The position numbers and the translations under genes were made by a program. Under the pieces are notes generated by a model, which searched no databases, was not told where the DNA came from, and saw nothing but the letters and a program-made list of their open reading frames with translations. Shown here piece after piece: positions 24,701 to 36,700 of a stretch of 64,000 nucleotides of DNA. Position 1 is the stretch's first letter, and each line of letters begins with the position of its first letter. Source of the DNA: Diphasiastrum complanatum (taxonomy: Eukaryota; Streptophyta; Lycopodiopsida; Lycopodiales; Lycopodiaceae); the NCBI GenBank assembly GCA_029204225.1, contig CM055092.1, forward strand, positions 16,795,921-16,859,920. Reading direction: 5' to 3'.

Positions 24701-27700
24701 TCACCAATGCTATAGTCCAAGCCCTGAAACATTTGAGAGCTGATAAAAGAATGTGAGCTAGCAACCTCGACACTGAGAGACTATGTAGCAGAAATAGGTG
24801 TAGCACGAATCCTGGTGGAAATGTAACTGCTAATAAATGAATGTGTACTGCCAGTATCCACCAAAGCAATATACTCTCACCCCAAAATGCGGACACATAA
24901 CTGAATAGAACGAGGAGCAGGACGCCCAGCCCAAGTAGCATTAGCAAGCTGTGCATGGCTAGCGACGGAAGCAGGATCATCAGGAAGCGGGTCAGCCGGC
25001 TCATCAACAGAATGTGGGTCAGGAGTATCAAGAATCTGGATATAAACATCAGAATCATCAGGAGTAAGAGCCTCATGGTAAAAAACAGCGGTAGGAGGAC
25101 CGGGAGACTGTCGGCAATCACAGGCTAGATGATCTGGACTCTTACATCGATAACAGAGGCGCTTCTGCTGAATCTCAATGAACTCTGTGGCCGAATAACG
25201 TTGAACAAAGACAGGAAGTGGTCTAGGAGGGCGAGGAGGAACGGTAGTAGAAGAAGCCAAAGTAGGAGAATCAGTGGAATGAGAGCGAGAAAAACGAGAA
25301 GAAGTGGATAACTCAGGATACTTATGCTGCAAGGTAGTAGCCAAGGAGATAGCATCTGAGAGAGTAGGAGGCCGAAAAGATGCATCATATCGTAAGGAGC
25401 CTCTAAGACCGGCAATAAAACGTGAAATAAGCTCTGTAGGATGAAGATCAGTAAAAAGGTAGGAAAGCTCAGTAAACTGTTCAATATAAGCAGTCAAATC
25501 ACTAGTATGGCGAAGGCTACGAAACAGATCACGTTGGCGAACCAACCACTGTGGGTCAAGCATAGCCATACGAAGATCATGACGAAAAGTAGGCCATATA
25601 TGTAACTCCTTACGACAAGGTTGCATCGAACCGCAGTTCGAACTGCCTCTCACGGTTCGAACCATCGAATCATTCGGACCCGGTTCAAACCGTTTGAACC
25701 ATCCGTTAGGCCCTAAACCCGATTTCCGAAGTCGATTATCTAATTACTAATTAGAATTTAGGAATATCAAGATTTAGGATTCAGTAATTAGTAGTTACTA
25801 ATGGTTTTACAATTTTGATTGGTATTTAATGTATTATGTTAGTGGTTACAACTTACATATAGAATGTTGAATGTTGAATGTTCATTGTTGAATGATGAAT
25901 GATGAATCTAAGTTTCAACTTTCTAACCTAAATTTTTTTGGCTTTAGCCTTTCTGAAACATTGTCGTAACCTTCTTGTTTATTCTTTTAAGTTTTCTCTG
26001 ATCTCGACATTGCAATTTTCAAATAAGTTTGAACTTCAATATCCATAATACATAATACATATCAATAATCAGACTAGTCAGTGTCAAGTGACTCAGTGGT
26101 CACTAGTAAGCTAGTAACTAGTTAGTAGTCACTGGTCAGTGGTCACTATTATAATTTATCGGCTATGAGCTCAAGCCTCAAATTTCAGTTATACTCCTAC
26201 TTTCTAAACCCTAAGTTCCAAGTTTGAAGTGGCAAGTTCCAACTCCAGAGTCCAGACTCCAAACTCCATAGTCTCCTGAGTCCTTAGCAAGCAGATCCTT
26301 GTACCCAGAATATGGTTACAACTTACAACTTACTGGTCAGTGGTAACTGCAGTTCTCTTAAGACATAAACTTGGGTCATTATGTTTTGATACGACAGGTC
26401 ACAAGTCGCAAGAGATCTGATTATCCTGATTCCTAGTATCTTAAAAGTTAGAGGAAATTGTTTAGCTATTACGTATCTGTACAATGAATATATGACTTGT
26501 ACATTAGATAAAATCATTTTTTTTTGAACTGCACTTTCAGTTATGATCAAAATCTTAGGTGTTGAATCAATGAAGCATAAAAGACAACAATAGACTAAAG
26601 CCCTACAAGCAATAGACAAGACAAAAGGTTCTCCCATGAAGAGCCCAAGCAATACCAATCAATAATCTGAAAAATGAGTGTACAAATGCCCCTATAAATA
26701 CCCTACCAATGAACCCTAAGATAGGAATTCAAAAGTAAAGGGAGGAAAAATGTGGAGGGAAAATAGTGCGCCCTCCTACGGGCCCCCACTCCACATATAA
26801 CCATATAATAAGGGCCCAAGGCCAGTCAATGTCATAAAAAAGGACCCAGTGCGGGTCATAAGCATATAAAAAGGCTCTGGGGCCTGTACATGACTAATAT
26901 AAAATGCGTAACTAGAAATATACATAACCAACAGTAAATGTAAAGAGGCCTGCGGAATATATGCAGAGTAGCCCAGTAGGCCTGTATCCTGTAGTCCGTA
27001 ACTCTCCTTGGCTATAAAGAGCATTGCCCCCAATGTAGGCAAAATAAGATAAGAACCAGTGCCAGAGAAAAATACTGCATCAAGATATCCCATCTAAGAA
27101 AGGAGCATCAAGAGAAGCCGGAGCATCCCGAGAAGCAATGGTAGCTGCAAGTGAGCGAGGCTGATCAGCCAGGATAGGGGTATGATAAAAAACATCAATG
27201 GGCTCCCAAGTAGCCTCCTCAATAGGACGACCATCCCACTGGACCAAAAATTGAACCTGCCGATGGCGACGACTATGCAATAAGCGCACCTGTAAAATAG
27301 CAGCTAGCAGGAATGGAAAAAGCTCTGGATCTGTAGGAAATGAGGAATCTCGAGGAGCATCATCCTCAATAGCAGCACGTAATAAACTGACATGAAAGAT
27401 ATCACAAGCCCAAGTAGCAGCAGGTAACTCAAGACGATATGTAACTGGACTGAGGCGCTCAAGAATTTGAAAAGGCCCATAATAGCGCGGCGGAAGCTTC
27501 TCAGTAGAAGCAAGACCCTGTACAAAATGATGGCGAGCAAAGCGTAACCGGAGAAAAACAGTATCTCCCTCTGCAAACTCAACATGGCGCCGATGACGAT
27601 CAACAATGGTCCTATACCGCTGCTGAATATGCTGTAAAAGACGACGGGATTCATATGCAATAACACACTGACGCTGACGTAACAAAGCACCTAATCCTGT

Positions 27701-30700
27701 GGAACTAGCATCAGTCTCAACAGCAAAACGCTGGGAAAAATCTGGAAGACATAAAACAGGGGCAGTGGTAAGCTTAACCTTCAAAGTATCAAAAGCTGAC
27801 TGACATGCGGGAGTCCAAGCAAACGAAGTTTCCTTTTTCAACAGAGCATGCAAAGGAGATGCAAGAGTGGCAAAATGAGCAACTGGTTTACGAAGATGGA
27901 TAGCAAGACCAAGAAACATACGAACATCATGAACATCAGCAGGCACAGGCCATGAAAGAATAGAACGGACCTTACGAGGGTCGAGACGAACAATACCATT
28001 AGTAACAAAAAAGCCCAAAAACTCGATTTGTACAATAGCAAAAGAACATTTAGAACGTTTAGCATACAGATGATGAGTAACTAACAAAACAAAAACAGAA
28101 CGAACGTGCTGAACATGAAGAGAGAGAGTGGTGCTATAAATGAGGATATCGTCAAAATAAACAATGACACACTTTCCAAGCAGAGGACGAAAAATGTTAT
28201 TCATGACATTCTGAAAAGTGGGCGGGCCATTGGTAACACCAAAAGGAAGGACACGAAACTCATACAGACCAAAGTGGGTACGAAAAGTTGTCTTGTGCTC
28301 ATCAGGAGGATGCATACGAATCTGGTGATAACCGGAACGGAGGTCAAGTTTAGAAAAGATCTTGGCTTGGCCTAACTGGTCAAACAGGTCATCCATATGA
28401 GGGATAGGGTACTGATTACGGATAGTAAGTTTATTTAAAGCACGATAATCAATACATAGACGTTAAGTACCATCCTTCTTATCAACAAGTAAAACTGGAG
28501 CACCAAAAGGACTGTGGCTAGGAACAATAAGGCCTTGACGTAATAAATCAAACACCTGACGCTGGACTTCCTCGTGCTCAACAATAGACATACGAAAAGG
28601 AGGACGAGAAGGAGGTGATGCAGAGGAAACAAGGTCTATATGGTGGTTGACATCTCGTAAAGGTGGTAACTGAGTCGGCTTTCTAAAAACATGCTCAAAT
28701 TCACGCAACAGTTCAGAAAATACCTGTGGCAAAGGTGGTGCATCCGCAATAGGCTGAACTGGCTGAATAGAAAGAATAGCCGCACAGTGGGCCTTCGGGA
28801 GGCTCCGTATAAACTGCTTCCCGGAAATAAGCTGATAGTCCTGCCGAGAATCAATACCGGAAAATATATGCTGAGTACCATCATGAGAGAATGTCAATGT
28901 CTGCTGCTGGAGGTCTACTGTAACCGCACCAAGGGATGCAAACCAATCAGCACCGAGGATAAGATCGTACCGTGTAAGTGGAATAATATGAAAATCTGCT
29001 TGACCAAGGAAGTCTCCAATCCGATATGAAAGCTGCTGATACATCTGCGTGCTAGGAAAAGAGTGTGCGCTGGCAACCTCAACATGCAGGGGATGAGGCG
29101 TAGTGACTCGCATAGCACGAATGCGTGTAGTAATATGACTGCTGAGAAACGAGTGAGTGCTACCCGTGTCAACAAGGGCAATAAACTCACGACCAGTGAT
29201 ACTCTCAGGCTGTGAGTAGCGACGAACAAAAACAGGATGAGGAGAAAAAGGAGGACGTGGTGCAGAAGGAAGAGTGGACGAAGGTGAACTGACAGATGTG
29301 GGACTAGCAGAGGATGGAGAGGAAAAAATAGGACGTGTGAAAGGACGCGAAGGACGAGAAACAGAGGAAGAGATGGGAGAGTACTTGTGCTGCAGTGCGG
29401 TAGCAAGGGAGATGGCGTGAGAAAGAGTAAGTGGAAAAAAAGAAGAAACATCATACTTGAGTGCGCCTCGTAGACCAGCAACGTAGCGAGAGATGAGCTC
29501 CAATGTAGAAATATCTGGGAATAGATAGGAAAGCTCTGTAAACCGTGTCGTATAAGCAGCCAAGTCACCAGTGTGAGATAAACTGCGAAAGATGTCGCGC
29601 TGTCAAATAAGCCACTGAGGATCAATCATCGCTAGGCGGAGTGTTGTCATAAACTCTGTCCAACTAGCAAGGCCAGGGTGTGAAGCCGTCTGGCGAAACA
29701 TGCGCCACCAAGTAGCAGCACGGCCCTCCAAATGTAAAGCAGCCAAACGTATCCGCTGAATGTCTGTCTTAGGAAACATAAGGAAGTAGGTCTCAAGCTT
29801 AGAATACCAATTCTCGAGTTCATTCCCATCGGATGACCCAGAATACACAGTAAGCTGAACCTTATCCTTAAAGTCTCGTGGCAAAGGACCAGAAGATGAA
29901 GGAGTCTCGGGTGGTGAAAATGTACGCTGTGGGGGAACAGGTGGAGATAGTGGAGAAACACTGGACTGTAATGATAGTGTAGCAATCTGGGCAGAAAGAG
30001 CAGTGAACGTCTCTTGTAACTCCTGGCGTAAATCAGTGCGTACATCACTCATGGCTTCCCTAAGATGATCTCGGAATTCATGCTGTACTTCGTCAAGGTA
30101 AGTGAAAGACGGTATGCGAGGCTCAGAAGATGTAGGGGAAATATCCATGGTCAAGGAATGCAGGAAGTGAAGAGAGTGTAATAAAAGCTTAATATCGGAG
30201 CGAGCGGACTTTTGTCGTCACCCCAAATACGCTTTAGGTACACAAACGACACTAAGAGCAAGAAAGGAAATGACAAATGTCAAGAAAAGGTGTGGAAAGC
30301 AAGGAAAAACCGGCAAAGATACCTCTTGATAGAGCTCCAAGTGTGTGCGAAGAGCTAGCTGGAAAATGTGACCACAAGGAGAATGAAAGTGGGCGCTGGA
30401 CAGCCTCCAATCAATGCTGAAAATATGGCTGGAAATCTGTGGAAAACGTGATGAAATAGGGCGATGGACAGCCTCCAATCAAAACTGAAATATGGCTGAA
30501 ACTCTACTGGAACAATGGCTGAAAAATGTGATGAAGTAGGGCGCCGGACAGCCTCCAATCAATGCTGAAAAGATGGTTGGGAATCCTCTCTCTGAATCAA
30601 ATGGAGGATTCAAAAAAAAAAAAATAAAAGAGGGAAAAGGATTTGGAACTCGTGCGCTGGAAATAATCTGCCCAAAATTTATTTATTTTTTCCGGCCGCC

Positions 30701-33700
30701 AAATTCAGCGGAAGTACTTCCGCTAACTATCTGCTAAAGCTCCGCCAAGGAAAATGCTCTGATGGGAGTTGGTCCTCCTCCAAACTGTGCTGAATGTTGC
30801 CGAAGCAAAGAGATGAAAGCCCTTAGCAAAGAGAGAAAAATTCAGCAAGGAAAATGGGCACCCAAACAGAAAATCAGATCTGAAATTCAGCAATCAGGAA
30901 AGTGCTCTGATACCAAGTTATGATCAAAATCTCAGGTGTTGAATCAATGAAGCATAAAAGACAGCAATAGACTAAAGCCCTACAAGCAATAGACAAGACA
31001 ATAGGTTCTCCCACGAAGAGCCCAAGCAATACCAATCAATAATCTGAAAAATGAGTGTACAAATTCCCCTATAAATACCCTACCAATGAACCCTAAAATA
31101 GGAATTCAAAAGTAAAGGGAGGCAAAATGTGGAGGGAAAATAGTGGGCCCTCCTACGGGCCCCCACTCCACATATAACCATATAATAAGGGCCCAAGGCC
31201 AGTCAATGTCATAAAAAAGGACCCAGTGCGGATCATAAGCATATAAAAAGGCTCTGGGGCCTGTACATGACTAATATAAAATGCATAACCAGAAATATAC
31301 ATAACCAACAGTAATTGTACAGAGGCCTGCGGAATATATGCAGAGTAGCCCAGTAGGCCTGTATCCTGTAGTCCGTAACTCTTTCTGGGTGTCAGTCTTG
31401 GTAAGAAAATAGGTCTCTAATTTAGAGAACCAATTTTCCAAGATATTCCCGTCAGACGAACTAGAATAAGTAGGAAGCTGGACGCGATCACGAGCAAAAT
31501 GGGGCTCATGATTACCTGAAAAAGTAGGAGAAGGAAATCCTGGTGGTGCGGAGGGAAATCCAGGTGGTGGTACAGAAGATCTGAAAGGAGACCCATAAGG
31601 ACTAGCACTATATGAAGGGAGACCAAACGTACTACCAAAAGCACCTCCTGAAGATGGTGATGGAACAGGAACAGGCGTACTCAAAATAGGAATGAAGGTG
31701 CCTTAACAGGACGATGAAGAATGTCTGGGGGGGTGGTATCCCCTCGTGGTAGGATAGTCTGAAGGCTCTCAAGATGATCCATGCGGGCATCAATATGTGT
31801 AAAACGATCATCTAAAGAGCTCTGCCGTGGGTCTTCTGATGAAGAAGTCGCCATAGGGACTAAGGAAGAGACAAAACCTGAGGGAGAGGACGTTTGTCGT
31901 CACCTGAACTTAGTCTAACTTCCAAAATCACCAAAAATGGCACAAAAACAGCCAATCAAGATGGATAATAATCAGAAAATAAGGGGCTGAGAAAGTAGAA
32001 TAATGGACAACAAATGTGCAAGGCCAATAAGTAGAAGGGTTCTAACAAAATGGAAAAGGGAAGGAGGAGAGTGTGAGGCAGCAAAATGACAAATATGAGA
32101 GGGAAATAGGGGGCTGGAAAAGAGCAGTATGTGAGCAAAAAGACAACAAGTAGGTGCAAAAAAAGGAAGTGCAAATGGGCGCAAGCAATACTTGGGTGGG
32201 TGTTGATCCGTCGTCCAATCAGCCAAGAAAGAGAGTAAAAGCTGAAGATATGATAGAATAGATGCGCCAACCAGCCACCAATCCAAATCCTCATCTTGTG
32301 CCAAATAAGCTGAAAAAAGTGTTGAAAGAGGGCGCTAGACAGCCGACAAATAATCAGCAAAATGAGCAGCAAGTCGATGGAGAAATCCGTCGAGAATGGT
32401 GAGATAATAGGGCGTTGGGCAGCAACTATGAAGATCCACAATATGCTCAAAAATAGGCTGGAAAAGATACTGAAGTAAGGCGCCGATCAGCCTCCAATCG
32501 ATAGCCGAAATGGACAGCAAGTCGGTGAAGAGAACCGCTGAAAATGAGACAGTAGTAGGGCGCTGGGCAGCAGCTACCGAATCTGAAAAATGATGAGTAA
32601 AATAGTTGAAAATAATGGTGATGCAGGGCGCTGGACAGCCTCCAATCAATATAAAAAATGGACAACAAATTTGTGACGAGAAGTGTCGAAAATGATGAGG
32701 TAGTAGGGCGCTGGACAACAACTACCAAATCTGCAAAAAAAATGAAAATCTGCCGAAAAAATTGACGAAAGTGATGGGTAGTAGGGCGCTGGACAGCCAC
32801 CACCAATCTGCAAAAGAAAATGATGGATAAAATCGATGAAAGTGATGGGTGGTAGGGCGCTGGACAGCCACCACCAAATCTGTAGGAAAGTGCTCTGATA
32901 CCAAGTTACAAGCTAAGATTCACTAGCTATGCTAGGAAGATGGACTTAAGCTAGAAAGCAAGAAGAGAGAATGCTTAAGGAGGCTAAAGAGGAGCAATCA
33001 TCCTAAACTGAATAAAGGAATACAATGCTGCCCTATATATACCCTCTCTCTAAATCAAATAGAGGATTCAGAAAAAGGGAGGGAATAGGATTTGGAGGGA
33101 AAATAGTGCGCCTTCCCAGTAGGAGGACCCCCACTCCAAATCAACGTGACCAAGTCCTAAAAATATGACCAAATAGGGCTCAAGTCCAGTATACGAATGA
33201 AAAGGGCCCAGTCAATACGGTGCATGACATAAAACAAGTTCTACCCTCAGAATCTAAAGCTAGGGAAGTTGTATCTAAGGCTACTTTCCTGTTCCTTGGA
33301 ATTATCACCATTCGAGTGGCCCTTCCATCAAATGAGATACTTGGTAATAATGCGATAGCCTTGAATTTATACTTAGCTACATTTCTTGGTTTCTACGGAT
33401 TTTTCATAGGGACATTTTGTATTCTTCAAATGAATTGGTCAATTAGAAGTTTACTTGGAATCATCAAATCTTGTCTAGTAAGTGATGCAAAACTTTCCAT
33501 TTTTGAATTTTGTGAAACATTACAATGCTAGGTTTTCAAGAATTCCTCCGAACTACAACCTCGAAACTTTGTGTAAGAAGAAATTTTTGTAAGTTCATTA
33601 ACGGAATTTTCGAATTTTGCAACCAACAATTATTGCATCAAACTGTGCGAAAACACATCTAGCACCAAACTTCTACTTTGTGGCAAACTCAAGGGATTTA

Positions 33701-36700
33701 AGCAAATAATTCAAATTTGATTTCATAAGCAACTATTAACTATTGCAATTCCAAGTAGTACACCTACCTTGCAATCACAAATTTTCTTACTTGCTAGAAC
33801 TTCACAAATCTAAAAATCTCCAAGGTTCCTAACTCTCACCAAAGAATTCAGGACCCAAAGCCTTCAATATCCTCTCCAAATTCTTGGCTCCATTGCTTGC
33901 CACCATTCAATATATGCTCCCACTTGAGGATCTGATACCAATGTAAGAGACAGGTTTTAGTCCTCATCATGCCATTAATTATGATAATACACTATGAGGT
34001 CCCCAATCCTCGCATCATCATAACGGGCTAAGAGACCCCCCTCGACTCCTTATGGGATTGACACATGATCTGGTATAACTAACTATAGTTAAGGGCATGA
34101 CATACTCCCCCCCATAAATAAGTTCTATCCTTAGGATGTTGTTGTGGGTATCTTTTGTTTATAAATAAATAAGACCGATAAATAGAAAATTAGGTGCGAG
34201 GGTCGTGGCATCCTGGGAGCGTAAGTCCACAACCCAATGAGCACATGTAAAAAATTGTGTTTGGAATAAAATAGACTTGGGCCATGTTAATAAAATAATG
34301 TAAAAAGGCCCAAAGTCTAAGTTGATTAAGTTCTAATTAGTAGTCAATGTCAAATTGGTGGTAGGTAGAGTGTGCTTCTTTGTGCACCATAGATCTAGTT
34401 GTGTTTTCTTTGAAGGGCTAGGATTTATCCTTCCCTCAATGAAGTAGCCAATAGAAGCACAGGGGCAAGGGCCTCCCCAACAATAAAAAGGCACCTCTTG
34501 TACTCCAGTTTACATGCTTAATAGAGAGGAGGAGACTCTACCATTTTGTGCACTCAAGTATCCTCATGTGCTTTGCTATCAATCTAGTGCTTTTTGTGGA
34601 TGTTGCTACTTTTATGGTTTTGCTACTTTCATTGTTTAGTGTTTTTAATTGCTTCTACATTAGAATCTTAGTTGCAGCGGATCGTGATCCGCTGCAAAAA
34701 TGATCCGGAGGGATCCACAGCTAGTTGCAATCCAAATGACCAATGAATAGCAGCAGGCAGATACAAATGAAATGATTAGCCAATGTTATATCTGCAAATC
34801 CGTATCTGCAAAAACAATTTGCTTCAGTATCTGATTGAAGTGACTAGTAGATATTGGGGTTTAACTATCTGAAATCAAGCAACATAACTGCTCTTTTGAA
34901 ATCCTTTCACATGATACTCCATATTGGTAGGTTTGAAAACAAAAAAACAACAAAAATTTGCGTTCCGGAAAACCCTAATGGGAAATCCCGGATCACGTTC
35001 CGAAACGCGTTCCGAATCGCGTTTCGGAACGTGGCCTGCATCTTTGATTAGAATAATGGCATTAGCAGATGAGTAACCTCCTTCTAACTCTCTCTTCTTG
35101 CTCTCTTCACTATTACTATGATGTAACGTGTGGTTAAAGTAGTGTTAATGTTAGAAAACAACTAAAGTAGGCAACTAAATCTAGTTAGAGATCTATCCTA
35201 GTGGAACTAATACTCGACCCCTATATCCACGACACTACAAGTGGTGCCATTGCTGGGGATAGTTACTACTAACAAGTTTAGCTGTTTTTAGTCTAGTTTG
35301 GTGTGTTTGGAGGGGTTTTGGGGTATTCTAGAGAGGATTTTTCTTGCTTTATTGATTGTTGATCTGGTTGAAGCTAGCAAAGGAGGTGCTTGGAGGTAGA
35401 GGAGACCTAAGACAGCCTCTAAGGGCTTGACACATCAGCATCCAAACCAGAAACCCACAAAAAACCATAAAAATCTGCATTATGGAAGGGCAAGCACAAG
35501 CAATGATACAAGGATGAAGCGGCAGTGGTAGATGGAGGATCGGGAGTCAATCTAATGTCCGATATCTTATATAAAAAATGGGGTGTGCAAGGGCTTAAGC
35601 AGGCAAAATTTGCTATCAAATTAGCTGCCCAGTCTTGTGTAAGACCAAAAGGTGTAGTTGAAGATATTCCAGTGAAGATAGAGGGAGTTTAATTCGTGAT
35701 CACTTTTGTGGTGATGGAAATCCCTGAATATCCTTCCGCCTATCGGGTTCTACGAGGAAGACCTTGGTTGAGAGTCGTGCAAGTGGTTCACAACTGGGGA
35801 ACAAGAAAGCTCACCTTCGAAAACAGAGAACAGGCAGAAAAGGTGGATCCAACCACTTGGACGGTGAAACCTATTACTTCCCAAAGTTAATGACGACTCC
35901 ACCACAGACCATAGTATTGATTCTCAAACCGACATTGTGCGATAGACAAAAGCATTAGGTACAGTTGACTGTATGGCTAGGCATACGTGTTAACCAGATT
36001 CGAATACAGAACCCAACACTTCCTCACCAAACAGATACACCCTAGATATGCCAATTACTTACGGGGTGAATATGATTAATGTGGCATGGTTGGCAGCGGA
36101 ACCTATTCCAGAGACAGTTGAAGATGGTTTGGTACCCTGGAAACATGCATTTTCATACAATGAAGAAGCCGAGCTAATAGACGAGTAGATTCTGCAACAT
36201 ATGGACCTTGATCGATATGGCATGAGAAAAATACCAGCTCAACCCCCTCAGAAATCACTGTTAGCAAAAGTTTCCAAGGTTGAACCACCCAAAGCACCAG
36301 GAAGAATCAGATAAAACAATGCTACAATCAGGTGATCCATTGGAGTGATTTGTTGGAAGAGGCAATAGGTACGGTAGATGAAGATATTCACAATCACGAG
36401 GTGAATATCAAGCCAATTCCCCAGAACGATAACAAGGATGCAGCCAATCTTGCAGACATAAAGGTCAAAAAGAAAGCGCTAGACTCCTTGAAATCCATCC
36501 GGCTGGAACATGATTTTGCGTCATCATCTCAGATGACTAGAAAATTGCACCTCACTAGTCGCGCTAAGATCAACATGTTGAAGGAGGAATCTCGTCGAGC
36601 GCCAATTCACAAGATGAAGGAAACTTTCAAAAATTATACCTAAGATGATGTAGTAATCATGCTGCCAAAAGCACAATGAGAGCCTGACAAGGATCAAGAT

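Larger units (their letters stand above)
26539..31380 (-). mobile_element. Element B: chromodomain Ty3/gypsy element, internally deleted
   Basis: 4,842 bp, minus strand. LTRs are 26539-27003 and 30916-31380, both 465 bp and nearly identical, with a perfect 5-bp duplication CTTTC on each side (26534-26538 and 31381-31385). Primer site TGGTATCAGAGC is at 30904-30915. It keeps gag, protease, reverse transcriptase, integrase tail and chromodomain in long frames, but lacks the gag zinc knuckle, most of RNase H and the integrase core. It is a young non-autonomous relative of A, inserted in the gag of A. Confidence 0.95.
16215..33209 (-). mobile_element. Element A: chromodomain Ty3/gypsy element, disrupted
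   Basis: Minus-strand element with LTRs at 16215-16591 and 32904-33209 (right copy cut short). Order on its own strand: LTR, primer site, long repeat-bearing leader, gag (start Met at 31853), protease, reverse transcriptase, partial RNase H, partial integrase, chromodomain. It is broken by B (26539-31380), a hAT-like insert (25616-26533) and C (18391-23956), each listed separately. Without these it would be about 5.7 kb. LTR ends are AGTTA...TAACT. Frameshifts and the lost section between RNase H and integrase make it inactive. Confidence 0.9.

Noticed and set aside
28915-29625. 236-residue Leu/Ser/His-rich minus-strand frame in B
   Set aside because: It lies in another frame over the gag-protease frame that carries the real motifs.
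32325-32890. GGCGCTGGACAGCC repeats as a CRISPR array
   Set aside because: Eukaryotic retroelement leader, irregular spacing, related spacers, no cas genes.
32335-32904. Overlapping minus-strand frames in the leader of A
   Set aside because: They arise from the iterated GGCGCTGGACAGCC text without stops in some frames; they are Phe/Ser/His-rich and unlike gag.
33220-33531. 103-residue open frame in element E as a gene
   Set aside because: No family resemblance, and the matching stretch in the second unit of E does not keep the frame.
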